Source: Aristolochia californica (lineage: Eukaryota > Streptophyta > Magnoliopsida > Piperales > Aristolochiaceae). From it: a stretch of DNA of 64,000 nucleotides. Every line of letters begins with the position of its first letter. Positions within the stretch are counted from its first letter, which is position 1. Where the stretch lies: positions 5,538,708-5,602,707 of the forward strand of contig JARWKL010000007.1 in the NCBI GenBank assembly GCA_029961685.1, read 5' to 3'. Below, one piece after another: positions 39,215 through 54,766 of the stretch. Made by a program: the position numbers and the translations under genes. The notes beneath the pieces were generated by a model. It was not told the origin of the DNA. It saw nothing but the letters and a program-made list of their open reading frames with translations, and did not search any database.

Positions 39215-40013
39215 TAAGAAAGGGTGGAGGCGGTGGAAAAGCTCAAAACCATTTGCCATGCAGGCCTGTGGAACAGATAACCAGAAGGGCCCCACAGTCG
39301 ACTTTAATGGGCTTGGGCGACCACAGAATCTGTGTCGGCATTCATCATCTGCTAAACTTTCAAACAAGTAACTCTCGGGTCCCCACATTATATGGCACCA
39401 TGTGGACACCATGTGGACAGCCTCGGTCACTTTCTTGACAAGTACTTATGTGGCATGACGGCATCGATAAGAAATTTTCCACATTTTTTTGTGAAGAAAA
39501 AATTGTTAGAAAATAAAAAATGTAACTCTCAATAAAAAAATTACTTATAATTATTCTTTAAAAATAATTCTCGATAAAATAATTTCTTTAAAACTTAACT
39601 AAACAAGATTAAGAAAATAATTTTGACCATAAATAACTTAAAATTAATTTTTAAAATTAGTAAACATATTTTCGATATAATTAGATTAAAAATAACTTAT
39701 TAAAATGATTATTTTTTACTCAAAAATACTTTATTATTATCCTCGAAAATGTTATTCTCTGAAGCCCCGATCCGACCGCCGGCCAAGACCTTCCACTACA
39801 GGCATTACCAATGATCGGGGAACTTTGATGAACGAGGCCGCCCGGAGGAAAACGGCTCGTCAATGGAGGAGCTCGTACGACATGTCGAAGCCCCTTCATC
39901 TGGGTCTTCCGGGAGTGCTCTTTCTCGCACAACCTGGCCAGGAACAAAGTTAAGGAAAGGATAGAGCAAAACGCTAATGGAGGACAGAGCAGTTCGTTGC
40001 TGGTTTAAGCCCA
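39215..40013. other. Region between the hAT and copia elements; possible orphan exon
   Basis: The first 200 bases are the continuation of the sequence interrupted by the hAT element. On the minus strand, 39955-39812 reads open (VVRERALPEDPDEGASTC, then SFPDHW-like end) between a CCAG acceptor-like site and a GTAATG donor-like site, with GC-rich codons. I do not recognise it. The rest is AT-rich. Confidence 0.3.
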
Positions 40014-43000
40014 CATGTACTGCTCCAGATATTCCCTCTTTTTGAAGAAGAGTTTCTTCAAGCGGAAGAAATACGAATATGGAATGGGTAATTGGGATTT
40101 ATCTTTTTTCGTGAAGAATTAGATGGAATAATGATCGGAAGGCGCCGAAGTTCACTGTTACAGTTCACTTCTTTCATTAGTATTTATAATTGTTACGTCA
40201 TAATCACTGTGATTTACAATTGATTTGATTGTGCAGAAAAAGAATAATGGAGCTTGATGAGTTCCTGTAATTAGGGGTCAAGATCCTCTATAAGGAAGGC
40301 CCTAAACAGGGTAATTATTCTCAATCAGCATCAGTTAAGGCAGGATCTTCAACAGCCCCCCGCAAACTAAGCGTCGGATTAGGACAAACGTGTAGCTAGA
40401 ATTGAAAAAATTGGAAGAGAGGCCGAGACATGCTTTTGGTTAATATATCTGTAACCTGTAAGTGAGAGCGCACATATTGAGTGCGAAGTTTTCCAGCAAC
40501 AACAAGTTCACAAAGAAAGTGGATGTCTAACTCAACATGCTTGGCCCGCTTGTGAGCAACAAGATTGGAACTCAAAAAAATAGCATTTTTGTTATCGCAT
40601 AATAGAACATACCGCTCTGGAAGAGAAACTTTGAGATCAAGAAGAAGATACGTGAGCCAGAGAAGTTCGACGACAGTAAGAGCAAGAGCACTATATTCAG
40701 ACTCACAGCTAGAACGAGAAACGGTAGGTTGCTTCTTGGCACTCTAGGAAACTAAGTTGTTACTAAGGTAAATAGAGTAACCAAAGGTAGAACGATGAGT
40801 GTCAGGACATCCGGTCCAGACGACATCAGAATAAGCAACTAAAGATCCCAGCGTAGCAGATGGACGGAAGGAAATGCCAAAATGGAGAGTACTCTTGACA
40901 TACTAAAGAATGCGCTTGATAACAAGAAAGTGGTCATCAGTGGGAGAGTGTAGGAACTGACTGACGGAGTTGACAACATGAGCAATATCGGGACACGTGA
41001 TGGTCAAATACTGAAGAACACCAACAAGAGATCAGTAAAGAGTAGGATTCGAAAATAACTGACCATCACGCGGTATGAATAGGAGTATGAATAGGCTTGC
41101 TGTTAAGTAATTGAGCCCGAGCAAGGATGTCACGCGCATATTTCAGCTGGCTGAGAAAGAGACCATCAGTGGTGGGTGTGACTACAAGACCAAAGAAGTA
41201 ACTAAGAGATCCCACATCCTTTGTAGCAAACTCAGAATGAAGCTTGCAAGTAAAGCTATCAAGAAGAGATGAGTTGTTGTCTATAATAATAATATCATCA
41301 ACATATAGGAGCAAATAAATGATGTGAGAGTGCTTGTGAAAGACAAAGAGTGAAGTGTTGGCACAACTGTAATAGAAGCCAAGATGAGTAAGGAATGAGC
41401 TGAACCGTTGAAACCAGGCGCGGGGTGTTTGTTTGAGACCATAGAGCGCTTTTTGGAGCTTACAAACATGAGTAGAAAAGCGAGGATCAATATTCCCATG
41501 AGGCTGTTCCATATAGACTTGTTCAGTAAGATGACCATTCAGGAAGATATTCTTGACATCCAGTTGACGGAGAGGCCATCGATGGGTAACAGCAAGAGAG
41601 AGAACAACACGAACAGTGGTAACTTTGATGACAAGACTAAAAGTGTCGGTGTAGTCAAGACTTGGGATTTGAGTAAAACCCTTGGCGACAAGACGAGCTT
41701 TGAGTCATTCAATAAAACCATCAGGCAAATATTTGGTCCGAAATACCCATTTAGAACCCACAATATTGGTGTGAGCTGGTCGAGGAACCAAAATCCAGGT
41801 ACAATTATTTTGAAAAGTTTGAACTTCTTCATCCATAGCGACAAGCCAGACAGGATTTTTGGCAGCAGATTTGAACCCTTTAGGCTCAATGAATGTCAGG
41901 AGAGCATAGAGAAGACCAGAAGAGCCAGAGTAAGCAAGATCGACCGAGTGACGGGGTTTGAAAATACCAGTCTTGGCTCGTGTGAGAATAGGATGAGGTC
42001 CCATCGGAAGTGCAGCAACAGGAGCAGTGGATCTAGGTGGACGAGGAGTTGTGGGCGGTAGAGGTGGTCCTGTAAGAGAATTAGAGGCCTGCAAAGACTC
42101 ATCCACATGATCAATACAAATAACACACAAACGAGAGCTAGATTGAGTAATATGTTGGGAATGGGGCGCCGGAAGAGATGGGGGCATGACAGTAGGAGAG
42201 GGACTATTCCAAAAAAATAGAGAATTAGAGAGAGGATAGGAGTTGAGCCTAAGAAGAAGTTAAGGATGAGAAATAAGTCTCATCAAATTGAGCATGTCGA
42301 GTGATATATAGCCAAGAGGTGACGAGATCAACACAACGAAACCCTTTATAAGATGAGTTATATCCCATAAAGAGACACGGAAGACTATGCGGAGAAAATT
42401 TATTAGGCATATAATCACGTAGACTTGGATAAACACGACAACCAAATGGATTAAAATTTTCATAATTGGGAGAAAGACTATAGAGAATTTCAAAAGGGGA
42501 CTTACCTCCGAGAAGTGATGTTGGCAAACGGTTGATGATGTAGGCAGCAGTGCTAAAAGTGTCAACCTAGAAACGAGGAGAAATGTGAGAATGGAAAAGT
42601 AGAGTCAAACCAGTTTCAGTCACATGATTGTGTTTTCGTTCTGCGCGACCGTTTTGGGCAGGAGTATATGGACAAGATAGTTGACGATGAATGCCAGACG
42701 TATGAAGGTGGTTTTTAAAATAATTGCTAGTAAATCCTGCACCACCATCACTTTAAAATATTTTTATATGAGCGGAATGTTGATTTTTCACAAAATTTTT
42801 AAATTGAAGAAAGGTATCGTAGAAATTAGATTTCAACTTCTATGGGTAAAGCCAAGTAAAATGATAATAATCATCAACAAATAAAACATAGTAAACAAAC
42901 CCCAAATTTGATGTTACTGGTGAAGGACCCTATATATCGCAATGAATTAGTTCTAACACACGAATCGACCTTTTTTTCTTTTCAATAACAAGGTAAACGA

Positions 43001-43130
43001 TGACTTTTAAAAAGTTGGTATATATCACATATTTTAAGAGATGGCAGTAATGACGAAAGATAAAGCTGACCATTTTTATTTAATAAAGAAAGAACATAAT
43101 GATACACATGCTACAATTCATATGAAACAT
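40014..43130 (-). mobile_element. Ty1/copia retrotransposon, 5'-truncated, degenerate
   Basis: The order on the minus strand is GAG-pre/integrase remnants (43050-42600, ending PAQNGRAERKHNHVTETG-like), integrase C-terminus (INRLPTSLLGGKSPFEIL near 42540; FMGYNSSYKGFRC near 42370), reverse transcriptase (SKWVFRTKYLPDGF near 41730; KALYGLKQTPRAWFQRF near 41450; LLLYVDDIIII near 41290) and RNase H (SESEYSALALTVVELLWL near 40700, with a CDNKNAIFLSSN-like segment). The YVDD catalytic motif is intact. Stops and frameshifts interrupt the polyprotein. A polypurine GCGGGGGGC abuts a 3' LTR starting TGTTGAAGATCC at 40354 and ending near 40014. gag and the 5' LTR are absent. Confidence 0.85.
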
Positions 43131-44852
43131 GAAAAAATTTATTTTTCAAAACAGAACAGCAAACTCTCGTCCACGACCCCGCGTCCAAGGCCCCATGAAG
43201 CGAAAGAGGAAGAAGATACAGGTGAAAGCCGTCCCGAGAGGCCCAATAAAATGTACGCCCGACGCCCCGCTGGACCTCCTTCCATGTGGCTTCGACAATC
43301 TGGGTAAATCACGCACGATACACACAGTTCTACTCGAACACAGACCTCCGCCGGAGGAGTTATTTCCAATTGAAAATGTGAAATAGGAAAATGCACCTGG
43401 TCCTTGAGCGCGACGGTTGCCTTGATAAACGTCTCGGAGGGTACGGAACATCCTTTCGTTCCTGTTGTCCTGATTGTCGTTTCGAAGCATCTCCGCAACT
43501 GAAACCATTTTCTTTTTCGTTTCTGAGTGATACCGGTGCTGTGCCGTACTGTGGTCCGCCCCTCTTTATTAGCAACTGCAAGGCCGGGTTGCAGAAAGAT
43601 GGATAACGTACAACAAATTTGCTTATCTGAAAGTAGAACTGGGAGTCTGACTCTGCTGTCGAAGCAACGTCGCCGACGTCAGTAGTAAACCGCACTTTTA
43701 ATCCTTTCACGGTTCTCTTGTTCCACCCGACTCCGAGGAAGAGATGCCTCCGTCATTTATCATCTTCTATTAGTTTCTGTACATGCAGGATCTCGCGCTG
43801 AAACTGCAATTGCCTTGTCCAATTCACAGAGATTTGAGATCTCGTCTTGATCAGCATCCTGCCTTTTTGGTTGTATACAACACGGTGACAACAAAGATGA
43901 TGGCTTTCTTCCAGAGTTCTGCAGAAGACCTTTATTACTTGTTTAAGAATTCTTGTGACCATTTCCATCCACCATCTAGAAATTCATTACATACAAGTTG
44001 CGAATAATATCCATTCTCAAAAGCAACTTCAGATCATAGAGAGTAGAGCTAATAACTATTCTCAGTTTGTGAAGAAGTATCTTCCCAGCAGGATACAACA
44101 GATGGTGCTATCGATAGATAGGTGCTGTGGCCAGGCACTGGGAGCAAGTTCTTATGCTTCTGTAATGAACAACAGCAGCACTGAGGGGAATTAAGGAGAA
44201 GTTCTGGGTATCTCTGCTCATCATGTTCTCATACTTCTTTTGGCACTAGGTCCCAGTCAAAATTATATAGTTCAGACCCATAAAATCAATTCGATTCATG
44301 TTACTCATGCAAAGACCTTCTCTAATAAAATTATTATTTTAATTTCATGTAGACTAAGAGACGAGTCGAATACTTTGATTTATCAGCTGATGTTAGACCA
44401 AAATGGTGATAGTAGCAGTAAGAATGGACGAGGACGAGGGGAAAAAAATGTTTGGTTAGGGTTGTAAAAACGTTAGAATGAAAGTCAAATCAAATATATA
44501 AATCCGGATTGGAGGTGCTTACCATTTTTGTGATAATCTACGGCTAAGCGTTGGCAGTGGCCGTGACTCTCCAGTAGGCATAGGACGGAAAGGCCGAATG
44601 CATTCGGTGCGGGATGGGAAGGCTCGAAGGAAAAAGGGAAATAAGAGGGTAGGGATGTACACATTGATGTGAACTAAAGTATGCTTGCAACTATAAGAAG
44701 CCTCAAAGGAAATGTTTAGTAGTACATCGCTCAATTGGCCATGTCTGCCTGCCATGAGAGAGAAAACTCTCTCGTGAGAGTCATTTGCTACATTGATTGA
44801 AATTATCTACTCAAATAATCAAGTGCACAAAGACTTGCAGAGGAGAAGAAAC
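43131..44852. other. Region between the copia and PIF elements; no assigned gene
   Basis: On the minus strand, 43508-43393 could be a first exon: a good ATG context (AAAATGG), then VSVAEMLRNDNQDNRNERMF and RTLRDVYQGNRRAQGPG, ending at a GTGCAT donor. The copia insertion would then lie in its first intron. I do not recognise the family. Plus-strand frames at 43783-44007 (KMMAFFQSSAEDLYYLFKN) and 43955-44194 look exon-like in composition but match nothing I know. Treat all as unproven. Confidence 0.3.
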
Positions 44853-45917
44853 TAAGGGGGGTTTGGTTAGTCTACAATGAAGTGGAATGAATTTTTCCTG
44901 CATTACTTAGTTCATTAAATAATGTCGTTAGTGTAGAATGAATTGAATTGAAGTTAAATTATATCACTTTATTCCACCCCCACCCCCCTTGTTGGCCTTC
45001 CTCCCTCTCCCTCTCAACCTTCGTCGTAGAGCACGGGAGGCTGAGCCTCTCGGCCTCCTAGCTTCTCCTCTCTCTCGGCCTCCCTCTCTTCTCATTCTCG
45101 GCGTACCGTCGCCGTTGGCCGTTGGCCCGTTGTTGAGGAAAACAATGGTAATAAGTTAAACCATAGTAATAAAAATAAAAAATTTTATTTTTATTTATAA
45201 AATTTTTTTATTTAATATATTTATTTTATAATTACTATATTAAATTAGAGATTTAATAGTCATAATTTAAAATTTTTTAAAATAAATATTTGATAATTTT
45301 TTTGGTTTAATTATCCCATTGCTATAATTAATTAAACCAATGGTTTTAAATTTTGTGACAATATATTATTAATTATTAATACATAAAAATATATATTATG
45401 TTATTGATAAATATATTTATTTATTTATTATATTTATTTTTTATTACTATATTAAATTAGTGAGTTTTAATGTTAAAATATTTCTTATGTTATTACAAAA
45501 TAATTTTTTTTTTTTTATTTTTTATTAAGTTTTAATAATTTATTCTAGTCACACGTAATTATTGTATTAATTTATAATAAACTATAATGATTACGTAATA
45601 TAATATAATTTTTCGTTAATTAGGATATTAACATATTTTAATACTACACGTTAAATCACTTATAAGTGTAGTAAACATGTTTATTTTGGTTAATTATCTG
45701 TTTAAGTATATGTTCTATTTAAATATATTATAAAAGGTTACTCATTCTCTTGTTTATATCATATTTTTTATTTTGGGGCACTAACACTTGAATCTGTTTT
45801 CCAGTGCACTTGAACTCGTCTACACTAACACCCAAGGATGAGTTGAAGTTGAATTCATTTAAGTTCAATTCAATTCTTCACTTCAATTCAAATTCATTAT
45901 GGACTAACCCCCCCTAA
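44853..45917. mobile_element. PIF/Harbinger (Tourist-like) element, 1.06 kb
   Basis: TAA duplications (44853-44855, 45915-45917) bracket inverted ends: GGGGGGTTTGGTTAGTC at left and, reverse-complemented, GGGGGGGTTAGTCCATAATG at right. Subterminal AATGAA/GAATTGAATTGAAG words also mirror each other. Most of the interior is AT-rich, but 44975-45135 is a GC- and pyrimidine-rich patch of foreign-looking composition. No transposase is present. Confidence 0.7.
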
Positions 45918-48900
45918 TGAAGGCCAACTAATTGAATTTCCCTCATCCAATTGATATATAAGAGAAAAGTAGAAAGCATTCTTTCAATTAAGCATCCAAA
46001 CAACTACATCAAAGAAGCAAATGCCCAGAAAATGAAGAAAATGTATTTGATGAAGACCATCTAACTAGTGATCACCTGTCTAAATGACCCGTTCTAGAAA
46101 AGATACGGAATGCGAGTCTCCAAAATCTGTAAATTGTCTATTTTTGTGATTAACAGCTCATCATGAAAATCTTAAGTATTTTATTGAGACTTTAAGTCAA
46201 CATTCCACCAAGTTTGACAAAACAACAAAATGTCCCTTTCTCTCAGCTCATCAATTCAATTTTTAAATGTTAAGAACATGTTTGTTTTAGATTTTTTTAC
46301 CCTAAACAAACTGGCTTTGGACTCTCAAGGAAAAATTGATGAATCCCAAATGCTCTCAAACTTTGAAAAAAAATGGAAATTAAATTTGGGCATTTCAAAG
46401 AGTCATCCAGAAAAAAAGTGAACTATTTCATGCTTTTATTTTGAAATCTTCATTTGCTTAGCATCTTTAGTACTATAATCATAGTCTCATTTGTTGAAAC
46501 CATATTATTCAAACTAGCATTTGAAATTGAAGGACTATTAAATAATTTAAAATTTTGGGGTTAATATTTGGAAAAACCAAGTATCTACCTATTCATATTT
46601 TGAAGTCAATTGTTTATACTTGGTTAGACATGTTTGAACCATCGATCTCTGACTATCAAATCAAGTTCATGTGTTCAGATAATGTCTTGAGGTTTTGTTT
46701 TTCCAAAATGCAACCATCACCAAGCATATACTTTAAAATTAATTGATTGGACTTGTTCTATCAAATCTAAACTCAGGATGTTTTGTTCAGATTCCTAACT
46801 AGTGAGCCTGCATTGTGAAATCATATTCAACTGAGCAGCCTTAAGTGATTCCCCTATATTTGAAAAACTAATTCAGTTTTATCAAAAACTTATATGTTAA
46901 AATCAAGTCATTGAAGACTATTTGAGCTACTGTTTACATTGAATAAGTACTTAGGATTACTGTCTTGATCTGTGTGATTGAATTATGATATATACATTAG
47001 TGAGAGACGTTTATGATTGGGTCATATTATAAGCAAGTAACCTTGTATAATTTGGTCAACCTTTGGCGAGATAAGACTGCTCTCATCCCAATTTGATTGA
47101 GTGTAACCTGTATGGATAAGGAGGAGATGCAGTTAAGTCTCATCTTCTATCGTGAGCCATAAGAACTTGGGGTAGGCAATGCTAAAATCCCCTTTAATGG
47201 GCCTCAGTTGCTGTAAAATCCAAGTGTGGGTTTAGGTAGGTTTGCTTAGTTGGTTGCTAGAAAATCCCTTTGAGTGTCAAGGTTAGATAATCTAGTTCCT
47301 ATTGTATTCATATGTGAAGATGAGTTATTGTAAATAGGTTGTAGTGGTCAATTAACTGGTGTAAAACCTAGGGTGGTCAACTTTGTAATTGACTTAGAGG
47401 TAATTTGTTCTAAGTGTCATTTGGTAACCCGAACACAATAATATTTGCCTACTTAAAGGAACTTTTGTGCCAATTTGTAAAACAAACCATCCTTGCAAAA
47501 TTTTACAACAACAAAAAACTTGGATAAATTGATTGATAGCTGTTGAAAATCCCTTTAAGGGTCTAGGTGCCTACACCTAGTGCTATTGAGCATAAATCCC
47601 AGAAGTTGGGTAGACGTTGTAATTTGGACCCTGTAGGTTTATTGTTGTAGATATTGTTTGACTACAAAACATAGTAAATTAACTTTGAAGTGCAGATACC
47701 ATGACAATGGGTTAACAATTCAAGACAGTCTTGGATTATGAATTACAACAAAAAAAAATTGTTTAAATGTGGTTGATTGTAAATTTACATGCTTTGTGTG
47801 TTTGAACATAAAAATTAATAAATGTATTCACCCTTTCCTCTAGATTTATCCTTGTAGAACCTAATAGATGCATTTGTATAAGATTTTATAGCTGATACAT
47901 ATCCAATTTTGACCTACACGATTCATTTTCTTATGAAAATTCTTGTCCTCAGGGATTCAATGCCAACACATAAGGACTAAGAGGCATGAACCAGGTCGAG
48001 GAGTTTCACCTCTGCAACCCATGCTCAAATATACGACAAATGATTAATGAGCATGGTTTGAGCTCATATCCAATCTCATTAGGTCTCACAAGAGTAAACC
48101 TAGAGGAGGAGATGGATAGGTTCACTAACTATAATGATCAATTTTCCTTTTTTTATTCTAATAAGACAATTTATATACAAGCAATGCAATAAACAAATCC
48201 AAAGATACTTCATAAACCACAATCACAAAAGGAATTTTAGTGGTTAACAACCCAAACTTGGATTGCTAATTCAAAGTCCAATGATGTCTACAATTAAATA
48301 ACCTCAACAATCAAATTACAATAATTTGCCCTCTTTGAGACTTACAACAACAAATAAGACACTAGCCTACATTGACAATGGAATTTATAACTCAACACAC
48401 TATAATTCGGTTCACACAAGCTAATTGTGTGGTTTTACGATTACAAGGTACTCTTGCTTTATAGTGAATGCACAACATGCCTCTTGATAAGCAGATTTCA
48501 CAATAATAAGAACATTAAAAATGATTTTAAAGTCATGAGTATAGTGACGAGTAATCTCAATAATGAGATTTTCGAAAACTGGTTATTAGAATGCTCCAAA
48601 CGAGAATCTAAATTGATGGACTCACATGTAAAATCAAATGTTGAACTTAAAAAGATATGATTTCAAAATATGGGGACAAAACCTTAACATGTAAAACCTA
48701 AACAATGTTACATTTTAAAACAAAAAATTAAGTTTACTTAGTGTTCTTGAAAGCCTTGAGTTTGGCTTATTTCAATGGCACAAATGATTCAAAGTATGTT
48801 AGAGCGCATGAGAGAGCTTCAAATAATTGTAGCAATGCTTGTAATGTATTGAAGGCACACAATCGCTTAGATTGAAGAAGATCTAGTATTAAAAAAAATA

Positions 48901-50070
48901 GTTATTTTGTTTGAAAAATAATTTTTTATCCACTAATAAAAAATAACAAAGCCATTACTAAAAAATATGAAATATTGTTGATCATAATGGTATGTCAGTT
49001 ACATACTTTGGAGACCTACAATAGGTAGATTGCAGCTTGAAATATTCAAAGGTAACATTCTAGGCCACAACATTCAAACGAAAATAGGGTCATTTGAATG
49101 GTCACTCTTTCTTGGGCCGGCAAGGTTCAAAAGAGAGTGATTGTTTGAATGATCTTCAACTTGAATTTCGCTATCTTTCAAATATTGAAGCTATGTTTGA
49201 ATAATCTAATGTTTTTGTTAATTCTTATTGTGAAGCAACATTCGAACAATCATTACCTTTCTTAATTTTCTTCTACAATTAACAGCCATTTGAATGTTGG
49301 AATTCCATTTGAAGGGTCATCACTTCTTGAAGTTCATTGTTAGTAAATCACCTCAGGTTAGTGAATCGCCTCTTTTGATTTTCAGATGCTATTGTTATTA
49401 GAAACGTATTAAGTATTAACTGCAGTGATTACAACATTAAATCTCCCCTTTTGAATGTATAGAAATTAATAAGTGCAGGTATTTAGGCTCTACTTGATAC
49501 ATAAAAGGTTGTCTGATCCACACGGACCACTCATCGTGGATTATGCACTTGGGTGGCTACTTGTGGTTGAGCCCCACTCGTGACACCTCGATCCGCACTG
49601 ACGACCACTGCTTTTGTCGTGCACCCACGGTTCTTCCCAAAAAACAGGGAAAAGAAGCTTTGGTTGAATAGTAGCGGTGGAGAGAACCGGAGTCCGAAAG
49701 GCCGATACCGATATGAAGCTAGTAGGAATATTAGATATTAAACAATATTTTTTACGTCCACTTGGCCAGGCTGGCGAAAGCGACGCTTATACGTGTATAT
49801 CTGTGACGAGCCGGCGATAGATTTTTTTACCAATTACCACGGAAAAAAAAAACAAAATCGTTTTTTACTGGAAAAACCGTGAGGGGCGTCGGTGACATTT
49901 CACATTTTTCCGTTTTGTTCAAAATTTAAATTCTGAATAAAGAGAAATAAAAGGCAGAGGGACAGAGACAGTTGCCAACTCCTCCTTTTCCTCTTTCTCC
50001 CTCTATTTCTTCATTTCTCTCGCTTCCTCCCCCCATTTTTTTCTCCCTTCGCTCTGACCAGGAAGGAAGA
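45918..50070. other. Gene-poor AT-rich intergenic region
   Basis: About 4 kb without a supported gene. Open frames are short and unconserved. Words such as TTTGAATGGTCA and TTCGAACAATCAT recur in both orientations at 49080-49320, suggesting a worn small transposon. The last 150 bases before the 14-3-3 start are CT-rich, as expected for a plant 5' leader. Confidence 0.4.
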
Positions 50071-50085
50071 AAACCCTAACCCTAA
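50071..50085 (+). promoter_or_regulatory. Double telobox in the 14-3-3 leader
   Basis: AAACCCTAACCCTAA lies 4 bp before the 14-3-3 start codon, probably in the 5' UTR. This motif is typical of plant genes expressed in dividing cells and is bound by TRB-type Myb factors in other species. Confidence 0.6.
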
Positions 50086-50088
50086 TCC

Positions 50089-52205
<2,117 letters not shown>

Positions 52206-54766
52206 TACTGGTAGAAGAACTCGGTTTCTGATTGCGGGTTATAGGGTTTTTGCTTCTCTGTAATTTCTAACGGAGAAGAAAGGTTGTTCTTTGTGATTGA
52301 AGGATACTGTGACTTATAGGAGTTTCAGCTCTTACCATAACCCGACCTTCTAGATACCGAGTTAGTTTGGGGTATCTGCCAATTCTCTGGCCCCACTTAT
52401 TTATTTTCAGCTTATTTTCCTTTTTTTTTTTTTTTTCTTTATGGGGTCGTCTTCTTCTTCATCCACGTCTGGAGTTGCTTTTGCATTTGGGCCTGTTGGT
52501 AGCTATGGTTCTTTCTCTGCTCAAAAGTGTTGATGTCTTCTTTCTTTTAAGGCGTTTTGTGGCAGACCACTGGTACTGATTAAATGCTTACTCCCTCTAT
52601 ATATTGATATTGCATTATTTGTGGTCCCTTTGGGTCAATGAGGGGAAAACAAGCTCCTTAGAATAAAAAAAGGAAAATTCTTAGTTGTAATAGCTTGAAA
52701 AGCGCTGCAGTTCCACACGAAATGTGGCGAAGATAACGCCGGAGTCTTACACAGGTTTAGAATATGATCTACCCAGATTGCTTTTGATTTTCATGTATTT
52801 GTTATGAGTCTCTCTTTATTTATTGTTGTGGGAACTACGAAATTGTCTGGTGGACTCCACTCGACCCGAAGGATTTGTATCTTCAGTGTGGTGAATACGA
52901 AAGACGAGGTATTGCATTTCCATGGCAGCGTAGGTGTTGGCTTCAATTGTCACTTCAGTCCCAGTGGAGTATTTTGTTCGTGATGTTTCTGAACTAATAA
53001 GGTGTAAGATGAATTGAAAATTACAGAAGGCTGAGAGCGTTGTCCATTCGGTGTTAAAGTCGGGAAAACCTTCACTAGTAGAGGCTGAAGTCTCACGGTC
53101 GGCATATAATTAGACAAGCTCGATAGCGTTTAAACGGGCATTCTCCATGCTAGTACGTCAGAATTGCTTGAGATTATGCCAATTAGTCTTGCAAACCCAA
53201 GAGCGCCAGTACTGCTTAGGGTTTGTTCAATAAATTACTCAGGTACGTAGTTAGTCCATAGATTAACTCCAAGGTTAGTTGCTTCGGAGGAAGATGAAAG
53301 AGACCTGTTTTTCAAATCAATAGCCTCACTTCTCCTGTAAACTGAAATTCTCTCCCCAGCAACATTGCCTGGTCGGTAAGGACTAAGATGGAGTGTTAGT
53401 AATCGAGAGCTGATGAAGGATTAAAGTGCCGTGCTTATCTTTATTGCTGGGAACATGGGGCTGCCAAAGGACCCACTGCACTTACCTTGTCGCCTTTTAA
53501 CCATTGGAGGGGCAAGGGTTGAGTAAAGACTCCTGCATCATATTCCAGCCGCAATGCTTGACCTCCTGCCTCCCCCAATCTCCCTTGGCCATTACCCATC
53601 ATGATCCATTGGTTCTCTCTTGAGCACCCACATGACCTGTTTGATCGTAGGCGTGAAAGGGACAAAAAGGCCCAAATTTTTTATTTCAACTTTCACAGGA
53701 TGGCCATGACTGACGACATCAACAAGAAATCTTTCTGGTTTATGCCTGTACTATCAGTACGAACACCGTTTCTTCGATTCGGACCAGTGTTTTACCAAGT
53801 AAATTAGTCTCTCGTTTCTTCGCTAAAGAGTTCAGGGTTTGGGGAAGGAATCTGCGTTTCTTTCCAAACGAAAGCGACAGAGACTCCTTATCCCTTGAGT
53901 TTTTGAAGATAATATAGGGAGTGGATGAGAGAGAACATTGTGGCTTCTGGGTGAAACAAGACGAGAGCTTGTTCACTAAAAAATGAGAGAAGAAAGCGGG
54001 TTGAAAGGAGAATCAAGCGCGTGCAGGAGAGAGGAGATGACGGTTTTGGTTCTTTTAATTTCTGTCATCTTCTTCATGTGAACGCCTCCAGTTTGGTGGC
54101 ATCTCACGTTGCAGATAAGGTACAGAGTGATCTCCTCCTCCCCTCGCATTCTTTTATATGGTCCTTCTTTCCTTCACATATTGAGCACTCTTTTACAAGT
54201 AAAAGAATTCTTTATTTATCTGGAATTATTGAATACTTGTCCTACCATTCACAATTACTTTTTATTTTATTTTTTATTCAAGAAAAATTAGCTATAAATT
54301 CTCTTAGTTTATTCATCTTATTCTTTTGCTTGTACGTAATTTTTCTAATTTTTGTTCATTATTCTTAATAAGATGGCCCACATGACTAAATGGGCCTGAT
54401 GTGACCTACTGGGCCTGGAGACTGGTCCAATTGAGTGTAGGAAAAGTCTTCACCAGCGGCGATTTAAAAACTAAAAGAGTCCAAATTCCAACGTCACTTC
54501 GTATTCTCTTTTTCCATTTCTGCCTTTAAATTACACCCGTCATTTTCTGACGTTTTTCAAACGCTTTCTTTGACCGTCATCTCCTCTCTCTCTCTCTCTC
54601 TGGATGTCCTCTGCACCCAACTCTGATAACGCATTCCTCACCTGATTTATCTGGTCCTTTCATACAGAAACACCATTTTCAAACCTGGGTTGGGGGCGAG
54701 AAAGGGGGGAAGTAAGTGTAGATTAGGGAGAGTGTGAAAGGGGCATTAGAGAGGGGAGGTGAAGTA
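52206..54766. other. Intergenic region between the 14-3-3 and VQ genes
   Basis: The first roughly 450 bases are 14-3-3 3' UTR. Open frames at 53441-53665 and 53740-53976 (minus) lack good starts or homologs. A (CT)n tract at about 54583-54602 lies in the probable promoter or leader of the VQ gene. Nothing else is recognised. Confidence 0.45.

Noticed and set aside
44519..44755. Minus-strand frame of 78 codons
   Set aside because: No homology, and no supporting splice or leader signals beyond a start codon; composition is not distinctly coding.
53441..53976. Two minus-strand frames as a small gene
   Set aside because: The upstream frame has no ATG at its start, no splice pair joins them convincingly, and there is no recognisable domain.
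54734..54766. Upstream extension of the VQ protein
   Set aside because: It would begin at GTG; the ATG at 54767 gives the N-terminus expected for HAIKU1-like proteins.
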